DNA of 64,000 nt. It comes from Serratia plymuthica NBRC 102599. GTDB lineage: Bacteria; Pseudomonadota; Gammaproteobacteria; Enterobacterales; Enterobacteriaceae. The notes under the pieces were generated by a model. It had not been told where the DNA came from and made no database searches. It saw only the letters and a program-made list of their open reading frames with translations. The position numbers and the translations under genes were made by a program. Below, piece after piece: positions 8,277 through 19,344 of this stretch (the stretch's first letter is position 1; each line of letters opens with the position of its first letter). Where the stretch lies: NCBI RefSeq assembly GCF_001590925.1, contig NZ_BCTU01000033.1:22866-86865 (forward strand), read 5' to 3'.

Positions 8277-9173
8277 ATGATCAGGTTTTCCCATTTGCTG
8301 TTGGCTTCCGCACTGTCGCTGGTTTCGCTGGCGACGGGTGCCGCCGTCGGCCATGCCCCAGCCATTATCGCCCACCGCGGCGGCACCGCAGACGCGCCGG
8401 AAAATACCCGCATCGCGATTGAAACTGCCCTGAAAAATGGCGCCGACGCCATTTGGATTACGCTGCAGCAATCCAAAGACGGCGCGATCGTGCTGTACCG
8501 CCCTTCCGATCTCAAAGCATTGACCAACGAGCAGGGACCAGTCTCCGCCCATACTGCCGATCAACTGGCCAAAGTGGATGCCGGCTGGTCATTCGCAAAA
8601 GGTGAAACGCATCCGTTTCGCGGCAAAGGCATAGGTATCCCGCGTCTGGACGAGATCCTGGAGGCTTTCCCCAAGGTGACCTTCTATCTGGATATCAAGT
8701 CGCCGGACGCCGATCCGGCGCAATTTGGCAAAGCGCTACTGGCGACGCTGGAAAAGGCCGACAGCCTGAACCGTACCCGCGTGTATTCTACCGATGCCAA
8801 ATACCTGCAAGCGCTGCCGCCACAGATCAAACGCTTTGAAAGCCGCGACGAAACCCGCACCCTGCTGGCCAATATCACCATGGCGCACCAGTGCGAATTG
8901 AAAGCGGATAATCAGCAACCGCGCTGGTACGGGCTGGAGCTGAAACGTGAAGTGGAAGTGGTGGAGAAATACACTTTGGGCGAAGGGCGCTCGAAAGCGT
9001 TTCTGACCTGGGATAAAGAGTCGATCGATTGTTTCCGTTCGCAAGGTCCGGTGCACATCATTTTGTTCGGCGTCAATTCACCGGCGGAATACCAACAGGC
9101 ACTGGCGCTGGGGGCCGATGGGGTGATGGTCAACTCACCGGCCGACGCGAAAAACTTTCGCAAGGCCAAATAG
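8277..9173 (+). CDS. Periplasmic GDPD-like protein with altered active site
   Basis: 298 aa with a Sec signal peptide (cleavage near GAA at residues 21-23) and a glycerophosphodiester phosphodiesterase-like barrel. The first catalytic block (AHRGG) and PENT are kept. Where UgpQ has IEFD, this protein has IWIT, losing the Glu and Asp metal ligands. Where UgpQ has LLHDDNL, this has LYRPSDL, losing the second catalytic His. The fold and SKDG landmarks allow this alignment without gaps. It is therefore doubtful that it hydrolyses glycerophosphodiesters by the usual mechanism. It stands alone between dinB (divergent) and nqrM (convergent). Confidence 0.75.
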   Translation: MIRFSHLLLASALSLVSLATGAAVGHAPAIIAHRGGTADAPENTRIAIETALKNGADAIWITLQQSKDGAIVLYRPSDLKALTNEQGPVSAHTADQLAKVDAGWSFAKGETHPFRGKGIGIPRLDEILEAFPKVTFYLDIKSPDADPAQFGKALLATLEKADSLNRTRVYSTDAKYLQALPPQIKRFESRDETRTLLANITMAHQCELKADNQQPRWYGLELKREVEVVEKYTLGEGRSKAFLTWDKESIDCFRSQGPVHIILFGVNSPAEYQQALALGADGVMVNSPADAKNFRKAK

Positions 9174-9183
9174 CCGGTAGAGA

Positions 9184-9206
9184 AAGGGGCGCCACGTGCG
9201 CCCCTT
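9184..9206. terminator. Hairpin between the GDPD-like gene and nqrM
   Basis: AAGGGGCGC and GCGCCCCTT form a perfect 9-bp stem with a CACGT loop, placed exactly between convergent genes. T-tracts are weak on both sides, so efficiency is uncertain. Confidence 0.6.
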
Positions 9207-9210
9207 GTAG

Positions 9211-9438
9211 TCAGATGATCCGGTGTTTTTCCAACTGCAGCCGCCGCAGCGCCGCTTTGGCTTCGCGCTTCTTGCGCGCATCACAGGGCTCCGGGCAGTC
9301 GCAGACCTTTTCCATCCCCAGCGAAGTGATGCCGCCGCAACTGCCCTGCAGGCTTTTGCGCTTGAACACATAGCCCAGCGACATGCCGCCGATCACCAGC
9401 AGAAACAGCACGAAGGTGGCGATAAATACCGTCAACAT
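9211..9438 (-). CDS. nqrM: Na+-NQR maturation protein NqrM
   Basis: 75 aa with one N-terminal membrane helix (~4-24) and a cysteine-rich part (GSCGG, then VCDCPEPC), the signature of NqrM (DUF539). NqrM is needed to assemble the inter-subunit iron site of Na+-translocating NADH:quinone reductase, probably by delivering Fe. It lies 7 bases after apbE, at the end of the nqr operon, as in Vibrio. Confidence 0.92.
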   Translation of the reverse strand: MLTVFIATFVLFLLVIGGMSLGYVFKRKSLQGSCGGITSLGMEKVCDCPEPCDARKKREAKAALRRLQLEKHRII

Positions 9439-9445
9439 AGCGGCC

Positions 9446-10477
9446 TCATAAGATCTTTTTCAGATAGGGTTTAAACGCCTCAGAGTAGCGCTCTTCAAAT
9501 CCGTTGGCGGTTTTCACAATCATGAACACCGGGATCCCCATCAGGTTGGCCAACGCCATACCTCGTTCCGGCCCCAGCACGTTCAGCCCGGTCGACAGGC
9601 CGTCGGCGGCCATACAGGTCGGGCTCAGTACGGTGACCGAAACCAGATGATGATGGATCGGCCGACCGGTGATCGGATCTATGGTGTGCGAGTAGCGCAC
9701 GCCGTCTTGCTCAAAGTAGTTGCGGTAATCCCCTGAGGTGGCGATTGATATCTCGCCCGGCTGGATCACCAACTGCGCTTTTTGCTCCACGCCGGCCGTC
9801 GGCCGCTCAATGGCGATACGCCAGGGTTTCTGCTCACCGTTGTAGCCGCGGGTACGCACCTCGCCGCCGATATCCACCATGTAATTTTTCACCTGCTGCG
9901 ATTGCAGGTACTGGGCTATCACATCCACGCCATAGCCTTTGGCGATGGACGAGAGATCGACATACAGTTCCGGGATGTGTTTCACCAGTGCGTTGCCCTG
10001 CACCGACAGTTTGTCGATGCCGGTCCAGGCGCGGCGCTGTTCCAGTTCGGCAGCGCTCGGCACCTTGTCCGGCCGCCCTTCCGGGCCAAAGCCCCACAGA
10101 TTGACCAGCGGCCCGACGGTCACGTCCAGCGCGCCGTCGGTCACGCGGTTAATGCGCAACGCTTCCAGCACCACCTCGGTGGTCGCGGCCGAGACCGGGA
10201 AGGGCTTGCCCACCTCGCGGCTGGCGTTGAAGCGGCTCAGTTCCGAGCCAGGCCGGTAGGTGGACATTTGATCGTTCACCAACTCCAGGCGTTTGTCGAT
10301 CTCCGCCTGAATTCTGGCCGCCGACGGCGTGCCTTCGCCGGTGACATAACGGATCGAATAAGAGGTCCCCATGGTTTTGCCATCGAGATTCACCTGCTCC
10401 GGCCCGCACCCGGTCAACAACAACGTGGCGCCCAACGCCACCGCCGTCATCCAGCCCTTCATTGCCCCTATGCGCAT
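9446..10477 (-). CDS. apbE: FAD:protein FMN transferase ApbE (lipoprotein)
   Basis: 343 aa. The signal ends in a lipobox (LLTGC, Cys24), so it should be lipid-anchored on the periplasmic side. ApbE moves FMN from FAD onto a Thr in the SGAT motif of NqrB and NqrC, both encoded upstream in this operon. GTSYSIRY near the N-terminus, VDLSSIAKGYGVD and the His/Asp-containing THTIDPITGRP segment are family marks. It abuts the nqrF stop without a gap. Position inside the nqr operon fits its role. Confidence 0.95.
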   Translation of the reverse strand: MRIGAMKGWMTAVALGATLLLTGCGPEQVNLDGKTMGTSYSIRYVTGEGTPSAARIQAEIDKRLELVNDQMSTYRPGSELSRFNASREVGKPFPVSAATTEVVLEALRINRVTDGALDVTVGPLVNLWGFGPEGRPDKVPSAAELEQRRAWTGIDKLSVQGNALVKHIPELYVDLSSIAKGYGVDVIAQYLQSQQVKNYMVDIGGEVRTRGYNGEQKPWRIAIERPTAGVEQKAQLVIQPGEISIATSGDYRNYFEQDGVRYSHTIDPITGRPIHHHLVSVTVLSPTCMAADGLSTGLNVLGPERGMALANLMGIPVFMIVKTANGFEERYSEAFKPYLKKIL

Positions 10478-11701
10478 TTAGCCACCAAAGTCATCCAGCA
10501 TGATATTTTCATCTTCGACCCCCAGATCTTTCAGCATCTTGATCACCGCGGCGTTCATCATCGGCGGGCCGCACATATAAAACTCGCAGTCTTCCGGCGC
10601 CGGGTGGTGCTTCAGATAGTTCTCCAGCAGAACATTATGGATAAAGCCGGTGTAGCCGGTCCAGTTATCCTCAGGCTGGGGATCAGACAGCGCCACGTGC
10701 CAGGTGAAGTTTTCATTCTCCGCCTGCAGCCGGTTGAAATCATCCTCGTAGAACATTTCACGCAGCGAACGCGCGCCGTACCAGAAGGTGATTTTGCGCT
10801 TCGAGTTCAGGCGATTGAGCTGATCGAAGATATGCGAACGCATCGGCGCCATGCCGGCGCCACCGCCGATAAAGATCATTTCGGCATCGGTGTCTTTGGC
10901 GAAGAACTCGCCGAACGGCCCGGAGATGGTCACCTTGTCGCCGGCCTTCAGCGACCAGATATAGGAGGACATAATGCCCGGCGGCACGTCCGGCGCGCGC
11001 GGCGGCGGCGTGGCGATACGCACGTTGAGCATGATGATGCCTTTTTCATCCGGGTAGTTCGCCATTGAGTAAGCGCGCACCGTGGTGTCGTTCACCGCCG
11101 AGCGGTAGCGGAACAGGTTGAACTTGTCCCAGTCGCCGCGGTACTCCTCCGGCACGTCAAAATCGGCATAGCTGATGTCGTGGGCAGGCGCTTCTATCTG
11201 GATAAACCCGCCGGCGCGGAACGGCACATCCTCGCCATCGGGGATTTTCAGCTTCAGCTCTTTGATAAAGGTGGCTTTGTTATCATTGGAGATAACCTCG
11301 CACTCCCACTTTTTCACGCCAAAAATCTCTTCCGGCAACTCGATTTTCAGATTCTGCTTCACGTTCACCTGGCAGGCCAGGCGGCAGCCTTCTTTCGCTT
11401 CGCGCTTGTTGATGTGCGAAAGTTCGGTCGGCAGGATATCGCCGCCGCCCTCTTTAATCACCACCCGGCACTGGCCGCAGGAGCCGCCACCGCCGCAGGC
11501 CGAGGACACGAAGATCCCCTGACTGGAGAGCATGTTCAGCAGTTTGTCGCCCGCCGGGGCGTTAAAACTCTTGCCCTGATCGCCGTTAACTTCCACCGCA
11601 ATGTCACCGGTGTTCACCAGCTTTGATTTGGCGAACAGGATCAGCAGTACCAGCACCATAACGATGCCGGTAAACATCGCGACGCCTAAAATAATTTCCA
11701 T
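10478..11701 (-). CDS. nqrF: Na+-NQR subunit F (NADH dehydrogenase, 2Fe-2S and FAD)
   Basis: NqrF takes electrons from NADH. An N-terminal membrane helix (~4-24) is followed by a 2Fe-2S ferredoxin domain with Cys69, Cys75, Cys78 and Cys110. A ferredoxin-reductase module then binds FAD (RAYSMANYP) and NADH ([12 protein letters not shown]), ending with the typical MLDDFGG. 407 aa is the usual size. It sits between nqrE (15 bases) and apbE. Confidence 0.97.
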   Translation of the reverse strand: MEIILGVAMFTGIVMVLVLLILFAKSKLVNTGDIAVEVNGDQGKSFNAPAGDKLLNMLSSQGIFVSSACGGGGSCGQCRVVIKEGGGDILPTELSHINKREAKEGCRLACQVNVKQNLKIELPEEIFGVKKWECEVISNDNKATFIKELKLKIPDGEDVPFRAGGFIQIEAPAHDISYADFDVPEEYRGDWDKFNLFRYRSAVNDTTVRAYSMANYPDEKGIIMLNVRIATPPPRAPDVPPGIMSSYIWSLKAGDKVTISGPFGEFFAKDTDAEMIFIGGGAGMAPMRSHIFDQLNRLNSKRKITFWYGARSLREMFYEDDFNRLQAENENFTWHVALSDPQPEDNWTGYTGFIHNVLLENYLKHHPAPEDCEFYMCGPPMMNAAVIKMLKDLGVEDENIMLDDFGG

Positions 11702-11716
11702 AGATTCTTCCCGCCT

Positions 11717-12313
<597 letters not shown>

Positions 12314-12319
12314 CGGCCG

Positions 12320-12949
12320 TTACTCCTTTTCGATCTGTGCGGGCTTCAGGGTGCGCAGCACCCAAATCAGCAGGCCGATGATAAAGAACGCGCTCGGCGC
12401 CAGCAGGAACAGGCCGTTCGGCTGATACCAGCCGCCGTTCTGCACCGTATCCAGCACCGGAATGCCAAACAGCTTGCCCGAACCAATCAGCTCGCGCAGG
12501 AAACCGACCAGCACCAGAATCACCCCATAACCCAGCCCGTTGCCGATACCGTCCATAAAGCTTTCAATCGGCGGTGACTTCATGGCGTAGGCTTCGGCGC
12601 GCCCCATCACGATACAGTTGGTGATGATCAGGCCGACAAACACCGACAGCTGCTTGGAAATCTCGAACGCATAGGCGCGCAGCAGCTGATCGACCACAAT
12701 CACCAGCGAAGCGATAATCGCCATCTGCACGATGATGCGCACGCTGTTCGGAATATGGTGACGGATCAGGGAAATAAAGAAGCTGGAGAACGCCGTGACC
12801 AGGGTCACCGCGATGGTCATCACCACCGCCGTTTCCAGCTTGGTGGTCACCGCCAGCGCGGAACACACCCCGAGGACCTGCAAGGCTATCGGGTTGTTGT
12901 CAAACAGCGGCCCGAGCAGGACCCGCTTAATCTCTTTGGAATCAGCCAT
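12320..12949 (-). CDS. nqrD: Na+-NQR subunit D
   Basis: 209 aa membrane protein, partner of NqrE in the sodium-pumping core. Landmarks are [22 protein letters not shown] near the N-terminus and [14 protein letters not shown] in the middle, the latter holding a conserved Cys. The start overlaps the nqrC stop by 8 bases, which suggests coupled translation. Confidence 0.96.
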   Translation of the reverse strand: MADSKEIKRVLLGPLFDNNPIALQVLGVCSALAVTTKLETAVVMTIAVTLVTAFSSFFISLIRHHIPNSVRIIVQMAIIASLVIVVDQLLRAYAFEISKQLSVFVGLIITNCIVMGRAEAYAMKSPPIESFMDGIGNGLGYGVILVLVGFLRELIGSGKLFGIPVLDTVQNGGWYQPNGLFLLAPSAFFIIGLLIWVLRTLKPAQIEKE

Positions 12950-13736
12950 TTTTCAGCGCTCCCTCACGAACTTTTTTCAGGAATGGGCCGAAACCTTGAT
13001 CGCCCAGCCAGAAATCAAAAGTGTGCTGCACGCCGTTGGAGGTCAGCGTGGCACCGGACAAACCATCCACTCCGTGCTCATCCCCCGGGCGTGCCCCGCC
13101 TTTCACCACGCGGATCGCCGGCTTGCCGTCGTTATCAAACAGCTTTTTACCGATCCACTGCTGGCGCCAACCGGCATTCTCAACTTCACCGCCCAGGCCC
13201 GGGGTTTCCCCCTGATCGTAATACGTGATGCCTTTCACCCTGTTGCCGTCGCTGTCCAGCGCCACAAAAGCGTACATCATCGACCACAGGCCAGTGCCGT
13301 AGACCGGCAGCACGATTTGGTTCACCGCCCCGCCGTTATCGCGCACCAGATAGATCTCCGCCCGGTTGCTGCGGCGTTTGATGCCGGCCGGATCTTCGCC
13401 CGCCGACAAGGCGACGCTTTTGGCATCGTCACGCAGCGCAGCGGCCAGATCGAACGCCGCCGCATTGCCCGCCACAAACTCGCCGCTGTTCAAATCCAGC
13501 AGACGCGGTTCGATGCGCTGGGTGAACAGCGCCTTGACCTGCTCGCCTTCCATCTTCGGCTGCAACAGGCCAGCCACGTCGAGGATATTGCGCTGCTTGT
13601 CGAGCAGCTTTTGCTCTTGCTGTTTGGACTTCAGGCCGACGGCGGAACCCGCCACCACTACCGAACACACCAGACACAGCAGCAGCACCACCAGCAGCGT
13701 TTTACCGATAGTGTCGTTTTTAGATTCATTCGCCAC
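12942..13736 (-). CDS. nqrC: Na+-NQR subunit C (covalent FMN)
   Basis: 264 aa with one N-terminal membrane helix (~11-33) and a periplasmic FMN-binding domain. The SGAT flavinylation motif is intact; Thr230 would carry FMN placed there by ApbE, encoded downstream. It overlaps nqrB by 11 bases and nqrD by 8. Confidence 0.97.
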   Translation of the reverse strand: MANESKNDTIGKTLLVVLLLCLVCSVVVAGSAVGLKSKQQEQKLLDKQRNILDVAGLLQPKMEGEQVKALFTQRIEPRLLDLNSGEFVAGNAAAFDLAAALRDDAKSVALSAGEDPAGIKRRSNRAEIYLVRDNGGAVNQIVLPVYGTGLWSMMYAFVALDSDGNRVKGITYYDQGETPGLGGEVENAGWRQQWIGKKLFDNDGKPAIRVVKGGARPGDEHGVDGLSGATLTSNGVQHTFDFWLGDQGFGPFLKKVREGALKNG

Positions 13737-14967
13737 GGGCTTTTCTCCGCTTGATGTTGGCCTGCACCACCAGATAATCGAACAGCGGCGCGAACAGGTT
13801 GGCGAACAGGATCGCCAGCATCATGCCTTCCGGGTAGGCCGGGTTGACCACCCGGATCAACACGCACATCACGCCAATCAGGATGCCGTACCACCACTTT
13901 CCCTTGTTGGTAAAGGCGGCGGAAACCGGGTCGGTGGCCATAAAGATCATGCCGAAGGCAAAGCCGCCCAACACCAGATGCCAATACCACGGCATGGCGA
14001 ACAGCGGGTTGGTGGCGGAGCCGATGCTGTTGAACAGGAAGGCGGTTGCCATCATGCCGAGCATCACGCCGGCGACAATGCGCCAGGAAGCCACGCGGCC
14101 AAACAGGATAATCGCACCGCCGATCAGGATCATCAGCGTGGAGACCTCACCGACCGAACCCGGGATGTTGCCGAGGAAGGCGTCCATCCAACTGATCGAC
14201 TGGCCGGTGGCTACGTTGCTCAGGCTGTGCGCCCCGCCCACGCTCCATTGCGCCAAGGGCGTCGCGCCGGAGAAGCCGTCGGCGGCGGTCCACACCAGGT
14301 CACCGGAGATCTGCGCCGGATAGGCGAAGAACAGGAAAGCGCGCCCCGCCAGCGCCGGGTTGAGGAAATTGCGCCCGGTGCCTCCGAAAATCTCTTTCGC
14401 CACCACCACGCCGAAGCTGATGCCCAGCGCCGCCTGCCACAGCGGCAGCGTTGGCGGCACAATCAGCGCAAACAAAATAGAGGTGACGAAGAAACCTTCG
14501 TTAATCTCATGCTTGCGGATGACCGCGAACAGCACTTCCCAGAAACCGCCGACGAGAAACACCACGGCGTAGATCGGCATAAAGTAGCAGGCGCCCAGCA
14601 CCATTTTGCTGATCCAACCGGCATCCGCCGCCAGCGACGCCCCCAGCCATTGCGCCAGCCGGTAGTGCCAGTCGCCCGCCAGCACCTGCTGCAGTTGCTC
14701 GCCGCTGTACAGATGGTGCAGCGCCGGAATGGCCTGCTGGCCGACGTTGTACATACCCCAGAACATCGCCGGGAATACCGCCAGCCACACCAGGATCATC
14801 ATGCGTTTCAGATCGATGGCGTCGCGCACGTGCGAAGCGCCGCGCGTCACCAGACCGGGGGTGTAAAACACCGTGGTAGTCGCTTCAAACAGCGGGTACC
14901 ACTTTTCCAGCTTGCCGCCCGGCGTGAAGTGATGCTCGATCTTGTCAAAAAAGTTCTTCAGGCCCAT
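13726..14967 (-). CDS. nqrB: Na+-NQR subunit B (covalent FMN, riboflavin site)
   Basis: 413 aa polytopic membrane subunit, the main Na+ channel of the complex. The SGAT motif at 233-236 puts the FMN-bearing Thr at 236, the same number as in Vibrio cholerae. The segment [19 protein letters not shown] is strongly conserved in the family. It follows nqrA after 3 bases. Confidence 0.97.
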   Translation of the reverse strand: MGLKNFFDKIEHHFTPGGKLEKWYPLFEATTTVFYTPGLVTRGASHVRDAIDLKRMMILVWLAVFPAMFWGMYNVGQQAIPALHHLYSGEQLQQVLAGDWHYRLAQWLGASLAADAGWISKMVLGACYFMPIYAVVFLVGGFWEVLFAVIRKHEINEGFFVTSILFALIVPPTLPLWQAALGISFGVVVAKEIFGGTGRNFLNPALAGRAFLFFAYPAQISGDLVWTAADGFSGATPLAQWSVGGAHSLSNVATGQSISWMDAFLGNIPGSVGEVSTLMILIGGAIILFGRVASWRIVAGVMLGMMATAFLFNSIGSATNPLFAMPWYWHLVLGGFAFGMIFMATDPVSAAFTNKGKWWYGILIGVMCVLIRVVNPAYPEGMMLAILFANLFAPLFDYLVVQANIKRRKARGE

Positions 14968-14970
14968 CGG

Positions 14971-16320
14971 TTATCCTTCCTGCTCAATCTTGGTCAGCAC
15001 GTCGCGCAGCACCGGCGCATATTCATACTTGCCCGGACAAACGAAAGTGCACAGCGCCAGATCTTCCTCATCCAGCTCCAGACAACCCAGCGCCTGCGTG
15101 CTGTCGGTATCGCCCGCCAGCAGATCGCGCAGCAGCAGAGTCGGCAGAATGTCCAGCGGCATCACCCGTTCGTAGTTGCCGATCGGGACCATTGCGCGCT
15201 CGCCGCCGTGGGTGGTGGTCGAGAAGGCGAACAGCTTATTTTTCAGGAAGTGGCCCAGCGTGGTGCGGGTGATGGAGAATTTGTCCGGCGAAGGCGCGAT
15301 CCAGCCGAACAGCTGTTTATCACGCCCTTCCTGCAGCACGCAAACCTGCGAGTGAAAACGGCCGAGATACGCATTCGGGCCTGCGACATGAGTACCGCTC
15401 AGTACCGAGCCGGAAATCACCCGGTTTTCGCCGCCTTTAAGGCGACCGGCGGTCAGTTGCTCAATGCTGGCGCCCAACCGGGTACGCAGCAGCACCGGCT
15501 GTTCCACCTGCGGCCCGGCCAGCGCCACCACCCGACGGGTGTCGAGATGGCCGGTGGTGAACAGCGTGCCGATGGCGATGACGTCCTGATAGCCGATATG
15601 CCAGACGGTTTTTTTCAAACTGACCGGTTCGAGGAAGTGAATGTGGGTGCCCACCAGCCCGGCGGGATGCGGGCCGGCGAATTCGTTGTAGGTTATCTGC
15701 GCGCCAGGCTGTTTGCCCAGATTCGCACCTGCGGCGTGGCAAACGTGCAGCTTGCCGTCGGTCAGGCGCGCCAGCACCGCCAGCCCGGCGTTAAAGGCCT
15801 CCCGTTGCCCGGCAATGATCACCTGCGGATCGGCGGCCAACGGCTGGCTGTCCATGGCGGTCACGAAGATGGCGCGCGGGGTGGTGCCGGGACACGGCGT
15901 TTTACTGAAGGGGCGAGTGCGCAGTGCGGTCCACAGGCCGCTGGCGATCAGTTCGCCTTCAACCTGTTCTCGCGACAGCTCCGCCAGTTCGGCGACCGGA
16001 TAATGAGCGAACTCAAGTTGCTCGTCACCGCTGTTTTCTATCGCAATCACCACGGACTGCAACACGCGGCGCTCACCGCGGTTGATTGCCGCAATGCGCC
16101 CGCTGGCGGGAGCCGTGAAGAAAACCCCGGGGTTCTTTTTATCTTCGAACAGCGCCTGGCCTTTCTTAACGGTATCGCCTTCCTGCACTAACATGGAAGG
16201 GCGCATGCCGACGTATTCTTCCCCAAGCAGGGCAACATGCTGAACTGGTGGGCCGTCCTGAATCGCCTGAACCGGGGCTCCGGCAATGGGCAGATCTAAC
16301 CCTTTTCTGATTTTAATCAT
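14971..16320 (-). CDS. nqrA: Na+-NQR subunit A
   Basis: 449 aa cytoplasmic subunit, first gene of the operon. Family marks are the N-terminal [14 protein letters not shown], the lipoyl-like [14 protein letters not shown] block and a CPGKYEYAP segment near the C-terminus. Na+-NQR pumps sodium while oxidising NADH. The promoter must lie in the long spacer before yafK. Confidence 0.97.
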   Translation of the reverse strand: MIKIRKGLDLPIAGAPVQAIQDGPPVQHVALLGEEYVGMRPSMLVQEGDTVKKGQALFEDKKNPGVFFTAPASGRIAAINRGERRVLQSVVIAIENSGDEQLEFAHYPVAELAELSREQVEGELIASGLWTALRTRPFSKTPCPGTTPRAIFVTAMDSQPLAADPQVIIAGQREAFNAGLAVLARLTDGKLHVCHAAGANLGKQPGAQITYNEFAGPHPAGLVGTHIHFLEPVSLKKTVWHIGYQDVIAIGTLFTTGHLDTRRVVALAGPQVEQPVLLRTRLGASIEQLTAGRLKGGENRVISGSVLSGTHVAGPNAYLGRFHSQVCVLQEGRDKQLFGWIAPSPDKFSITRTTLGHFLKNKLFAFSTTTHGGERAMVPIGNYERVMPLDILPTLLLRDLLAGDTDSTQALGCLELDEEDLALCTFVCPGKYEYAPVLRDVLTKIEQEG

Positions 16321-16915
16321 AGGATTTATACGATGTTGGCTAGGTTTACACGTCTTACCGGCCCCAGAGGCTGGTGCTGACGATGCCTGGATGATGAGAC
16401 TGCAACGGCAGCCTCCGGGTTAAGCGCAACGGCATCACGCTCAACATGAATTTTTTCGCGCCGATAAAATGGGGTTACGCACATTCCCTTGATTAACTCC
16501 CGCCGGCCTCGTTTGGCACGATAAAAAAGGTTTTCTCGACAAAAACGCTGTTAATACCTTGTTGCCGCAGAGCCCATGTTATCGCCATGGAGATAAGCTC
16601 AAGGCCTTCTTATGCAACTGCAACAACAGGTTAATTGGAGCCGGAATATTAACATTTTTCACCACTTTGTTCTGCGTTGAGCAGTGACCTGAGTCAAGCA
16701 AATGCAATTAAATTTCTGCTGTTTTGCATCACCAATCGTTAAAAACTGCCTGTCGATTCACTTTTATCGAAGTTTGTAGTTTTTTTATACATATCGCATA
16801 TTGCTAAAAAAAAACACACTGGTAATCTGGCGGGGTTTTAACGCAGTAAAACAATAATCAGTGGCATGCCGGCCGAGTTCATTGAGCCAGCAGATAAATA
16901 TAAGCAGGAATAATA
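16321..16915. other. Divergent spacer between nqrA and yafK
   Basis: About 595 bases with no coding frame I can support. The nqrA-proximal part is mixed in composition. The part from about 16690 to 16830 is AT-rich, with a poly-T stretch near 16776 and a run of nine A bases near 16806, and probably holds the yafK promoter. A possible -35/-10 pair for yafK is TTGTAG near 16770 and CATATT 17 bases on. No operator was recognised. Confidence 0.4.
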
Positions 16916-17683
16916 ATGAGCAAAATCGCGCTGTTGTTTGCGATGCTTTTTTCTATGCCGATGATCACGGCCTGCAGCGCCAGCGAGCAGGTTCCCGAGG
17001 CACCGGTAGTTAAACAGCAATTAGTAGGTTCACCGGTCTATATTCAGATCTTCAAAGAAGAACGCACGCTGGAATTGTATGCCAAAATGGGCAACGAATT
17101 CCGTCTGGTGAACTCCTTCCGCATCTGTAATTTTTCCGGCGGACTCGGCCCGAAACGCCGTGAAGGCGACTTCAAAAGCCCGGAAGGTTTTTATAGCGTC
17201 GACGCACGCCATCTGAAACCCGACAGCAAATATTATCGCGCAATAAATATCGGCTTCCCGAACGATTACGACAAGTCGCAGGGTTATTCCGGCGCTTATC
17301 TGATGATCCACGGCGAATGTAAATCGATTGGTTGTTACGCGATGACCAACACCTATATGGATGAGATCTACCGTTACGTAGAAGCCGCATTCGCTTATGG
17401 TCAGAACCGGATCGATATCAGCATCTATCCGTTCCGCATGACCGAACAGAACCTGAAGCGTCACCGCACATCCAGCGATATCGCCTTCTGGAACCAGTTG
17501 AAACCGGGCTACGACTACTTCGTCAAGAATCACCAGCCACCGGTGGTCAGCGTCTCCAATGGCCAGTACGTGCTGGGTCAGCCCGTCATGAGCAGCAACC
17601 AGATGACGCAGTACGCGTCAACGGCTCCCGCTGCCAGCACCAACCCCTTCGCTCAAACCAAGCCGCTCACCGAAGTGAAATAA
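16916..17683 (+). CDS. yafK: L,D-transpeptidase-fold enzyme YafK/DpaA (Lpp release from peptidoglycan)
   Basis: 255 aa. The YkuD domain carries the catalytic block [12 protein letters not shown], with the nucleophile Cys in SIGC and the His about eight residues before it. In E. coli YafK (DpaA/LdtF) cuts the bond between Braun's lipoprotein and peptidoglycan rather than making cross-links. The central region ([30 protein letters not shown]) is almost identical to E. coli. Here the signal ends ITACSAS, which fits a lipobox and suggests an outer-membrane lipoprotein. The last 66 bases overlap yafJ tail to tail. Confidence 0.93.
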   Translation: MSKIALLFAMLFSMPMITACSASEQVPEAPVVKQQLVGSPVYIQIFKEERTLELYAKMGNEFRLVNSFRICNFSGGLGPKRREGDFKSPEGFYSVDARHLKPDSKYYRAINIGFPNDYDKSQGYSGAYLMIHGECKSIGCYAMTNTYMDEIYRYVEAAFAYGQNRIDISIYPFRMTEQNLKRHRTSSDIAFWNQLKPGYDYFVKNHQPPVVSVSNGQYVLGQPVMSSNQMTQYASTAPAASTNPFAQTKPLTEVK

Positions 17684-18421
17684 TGCGAACTCGCCTGGCG
17701 CAATCTTGTGCCAGGTTTCATTCGCCGTCAGCGGTTGGGTAGCAATCACGGTGACCACATCGTCAGGTGTGGTCTGCTGCTGAAAATCAATCTCCACATC
17801 CTGATCGAGCAACGTGGCTTTGCCAAACGGCGCGCGGCGGGTGATCCAATATAAGTTGGTGGAGCAGTAGGCCATCACAAAACGCCCGTCCGACAGCAAC
17901 ATATTGAATACCCCTTTCTTGCGCAGTTGATCCGCCAGCAAAGCGATATAGCGGAATACCGGCGGCCAACGGCTTGGGGTGCGCGGGTATTTCAGGGAAA
18001 GCTGATGCAGCAGCCAGCAGAACGCATATTCGCTGTCAGTCTGGCCCACCGGGCGGAAAGTGCCGGTTTCCAACTGGCGATAGCCTTTCAACTGACCATT
18101 GTGCGCGTAGGTCCAGTTGCGGCCCCACAGTTCGCGGGTAAAGGGGTGGGTATTTTCCAGCGCCACTTCGCCGCGGTTGGCCTGGCGGATATGCGAGACC
18201 ACCGCGCAGGATTTGATCGGGTACTCCTGCACCAGGCGGGCGATCGGCGAATCGAAACTCGGTTGGGGATCCTTAAACGTACGGCAGCCGTTCCCTTCAT
18301 AGAAGGTAATGCCCCAGCCATCTTTATGTGGCCCGGTACGGCCACCGCGCTGAACCAGCCCGGTAAAGCTAAAGCAGATATCGGTCGGTACGTTCGCGCT
18401 CATCCCGAGCAGTTCACACAT
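17618..18421 (-). CDS. yafJ: Class II glutamine amidotransferase-like protein YafJ
   Basis: Starts at the ATG at 18421 so that Cys2 ([14 protein letters not shown]) is the Ntn nucleophile after Met removal, as in E. coli. [16 protein letters not shown] and YAHNGQL are glutaminase-domain landmarks. The physiological substrate is not established to my knowledge. The protein is 267 aa; a short C-terminal tail (about 12 residues, GVGAGSGSR at the end) exceeds E. coli YafJ and is encoded antisense to the end of yafK. Confidence 0.93.
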   Translation of the reverse strand: MCELLGMSANVPTDICFSFTGLVQRGGRTGPHKDGWGITFYEGNGCRTFKDPQPSFDSPIARLVQEYPIKSCAVVSHIRQANRGEVALENTHPFTRELWGRNWTYAHNGQLKGYRQLETGTFRPVGQTDSEYAFCWLLHQLSLKYPRTPSRWPPVFRYIALLADQLRKKGVFNMLLSDGRFVMAYCSTNLYWITRRAPFGKATLLDQDVEIDFQQQTTPDDVVTVIATQPLTANETWHKIAPGEFALFHFGERLGLSEGVGAGSGSR

Positions 18422-18479
18422 CGCTTGCCACTCCTTACCCACACTGGCACTGTCTATGCGGGCGCAGCATGCGGCGCCC

Positions 18480-18509
18480 CTAAAAATGTCGCGGGGGCGG
18501 CATGCCCCC
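18480..18509 (-). terminator. Intrinsic terminator after gmhA
   Basis: Read on the minus strand, GGGGGC and GCCCCC (18504-18509 / 18493-18498) form a 6-bp stem with a 5-base loop, followed by GCGACATTTTTA, a short T-tract, 9 bases after the gmhA stop. Confidence 0.6.
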
Positions 18510-18517
18510 TGAAGCCA

Positions 18518-19099
18518 TTACGCTTTAACCATCTCTTTTTCAATCAGCTGAATCAAGATGTGAATCGCTTTGATATGGATTTCCTGAATACGGTCAGCGT
18601 AGCCGAAATGCGGTACGCGGATTTCCACATCGGCGGAGCCGGCCATTTTACCGCCGTCTTTGCCGGTCAGAGTGATCACTTTCATCCCTTTGGCACGCGC
18701 TGCTTCGATAGCTTTAATGATGTTGCCCGAATTGCCCGAAGTGGAAATACCCAACAATACGTCGCCTTCGCGGCCTACCGCTTCCACGTAACGTGAGAAC
18801 ACGTATTCGTAACCGAAATCGTTGCTGACGCAAGACAGGTGGCTGACATCGGAAATGGCAATCGCCGGATAGCCCGGGCGGTTTTCGCGGTAGCGACCGG
18901 TCAGTTCTTCGGCAAAGTGCATGGCGTCACAGTGGGAGCCGCCGTTGCCACAGGAAATCACTTTCCCACCGGCTTTAAAGGAATCGGCCAGCAGCACTGC
19001 CGCGCGTTGAATGGCGTCGATATTGGCATCGTCATTGATAAATTTCGCCAGGGTATCGGCCGCTTCGTTCAGTTCACTGCGAATAAGGTCGTGGTACAT
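18518..19099 (-). CDS. gmhA: Sedoheptulose-7-phosphate isomerase GmhA
   Basis: 193 aa SIS-domain enzyme that makes D-glycero-D-manno-heptose 7-phosphate, the first step of the ADP-heptose pathway for LPS inner core. [20 protein letters not shown] and [14 protein letters not shown] are the SIS-fold sugar-phosphate loops. Start at 19099 ([13 protein letters not shown]) matches E. coli length; the extension to 19168 is not needed. Confidence 0.97.
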   Translation of the reverse strand: MYHDLIRSELNEAADTLAKFINDDANIDAIQRAAVLLADSFKAGGKVISCGNGGSHCDAMHFAEELTGRYRENRPGYPAIAISDVSHLSCVSNDFGYEYVFSRYVEAVGREGDVLLGISTSGNSGNIIKAIEAARAKGMKVITLTGKDGGKMAGSADVEIRVPHFGYADRIQEIHIKAIHILIQLIEKEMVKA

Positions 19100-19312
19100 G
19101 AGGAACCTCTTGTTATCGTCAATCTTCCGCTTCGCAGTGTACCGGATCGGGGAAAAACCGAGAAGCACTGTAAGCCAAACAGCGCGCCGGTTGAGGTACG
19201 AGTGAGGTTTTTGATTATTGATGCGCTCAGTTTGTGACTTGAGTTGTAATTAAACTGTAAATGCATTGATAAAAATATGGGGTTGTACTAAAACCTATTA
19301 CATACATACAAC

Positions 19313-19323
19313 AGGTCAGACCT
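19313..19323 (+). promoter_or_regulatory. FadR-type operator upstream of fadE
   Basis: AGGTCAGACCT is a perfect 5-1-5 palindrome with the GGTC-N-GACC core of FadR boxes, about 20 bases before the fadE start. FadR repression of fadE is established in E. coli. Its closeness to the start fits a roadblock or promoter-overlap mode. Confidence 0.75.
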
Positions 19324-19344
19324 CTTACTACTTCGGAGCTTCTT

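Noticed and set aside
9782..11068. 428-codon plus-strand open frame
   Set aside because: Antisense to apbE and nqrF, and His/Arg-rich composition typical of shadow frames.
13366..16191. Very long open frame (941 codons) on the plus strand
   Set aside because: It is antisense to nqrC, nqrB and nqrA, all with clear family motifs. The frame is open because of high-GC codon bias, and its translation is low-complexity Arg/His/Gln-rich.
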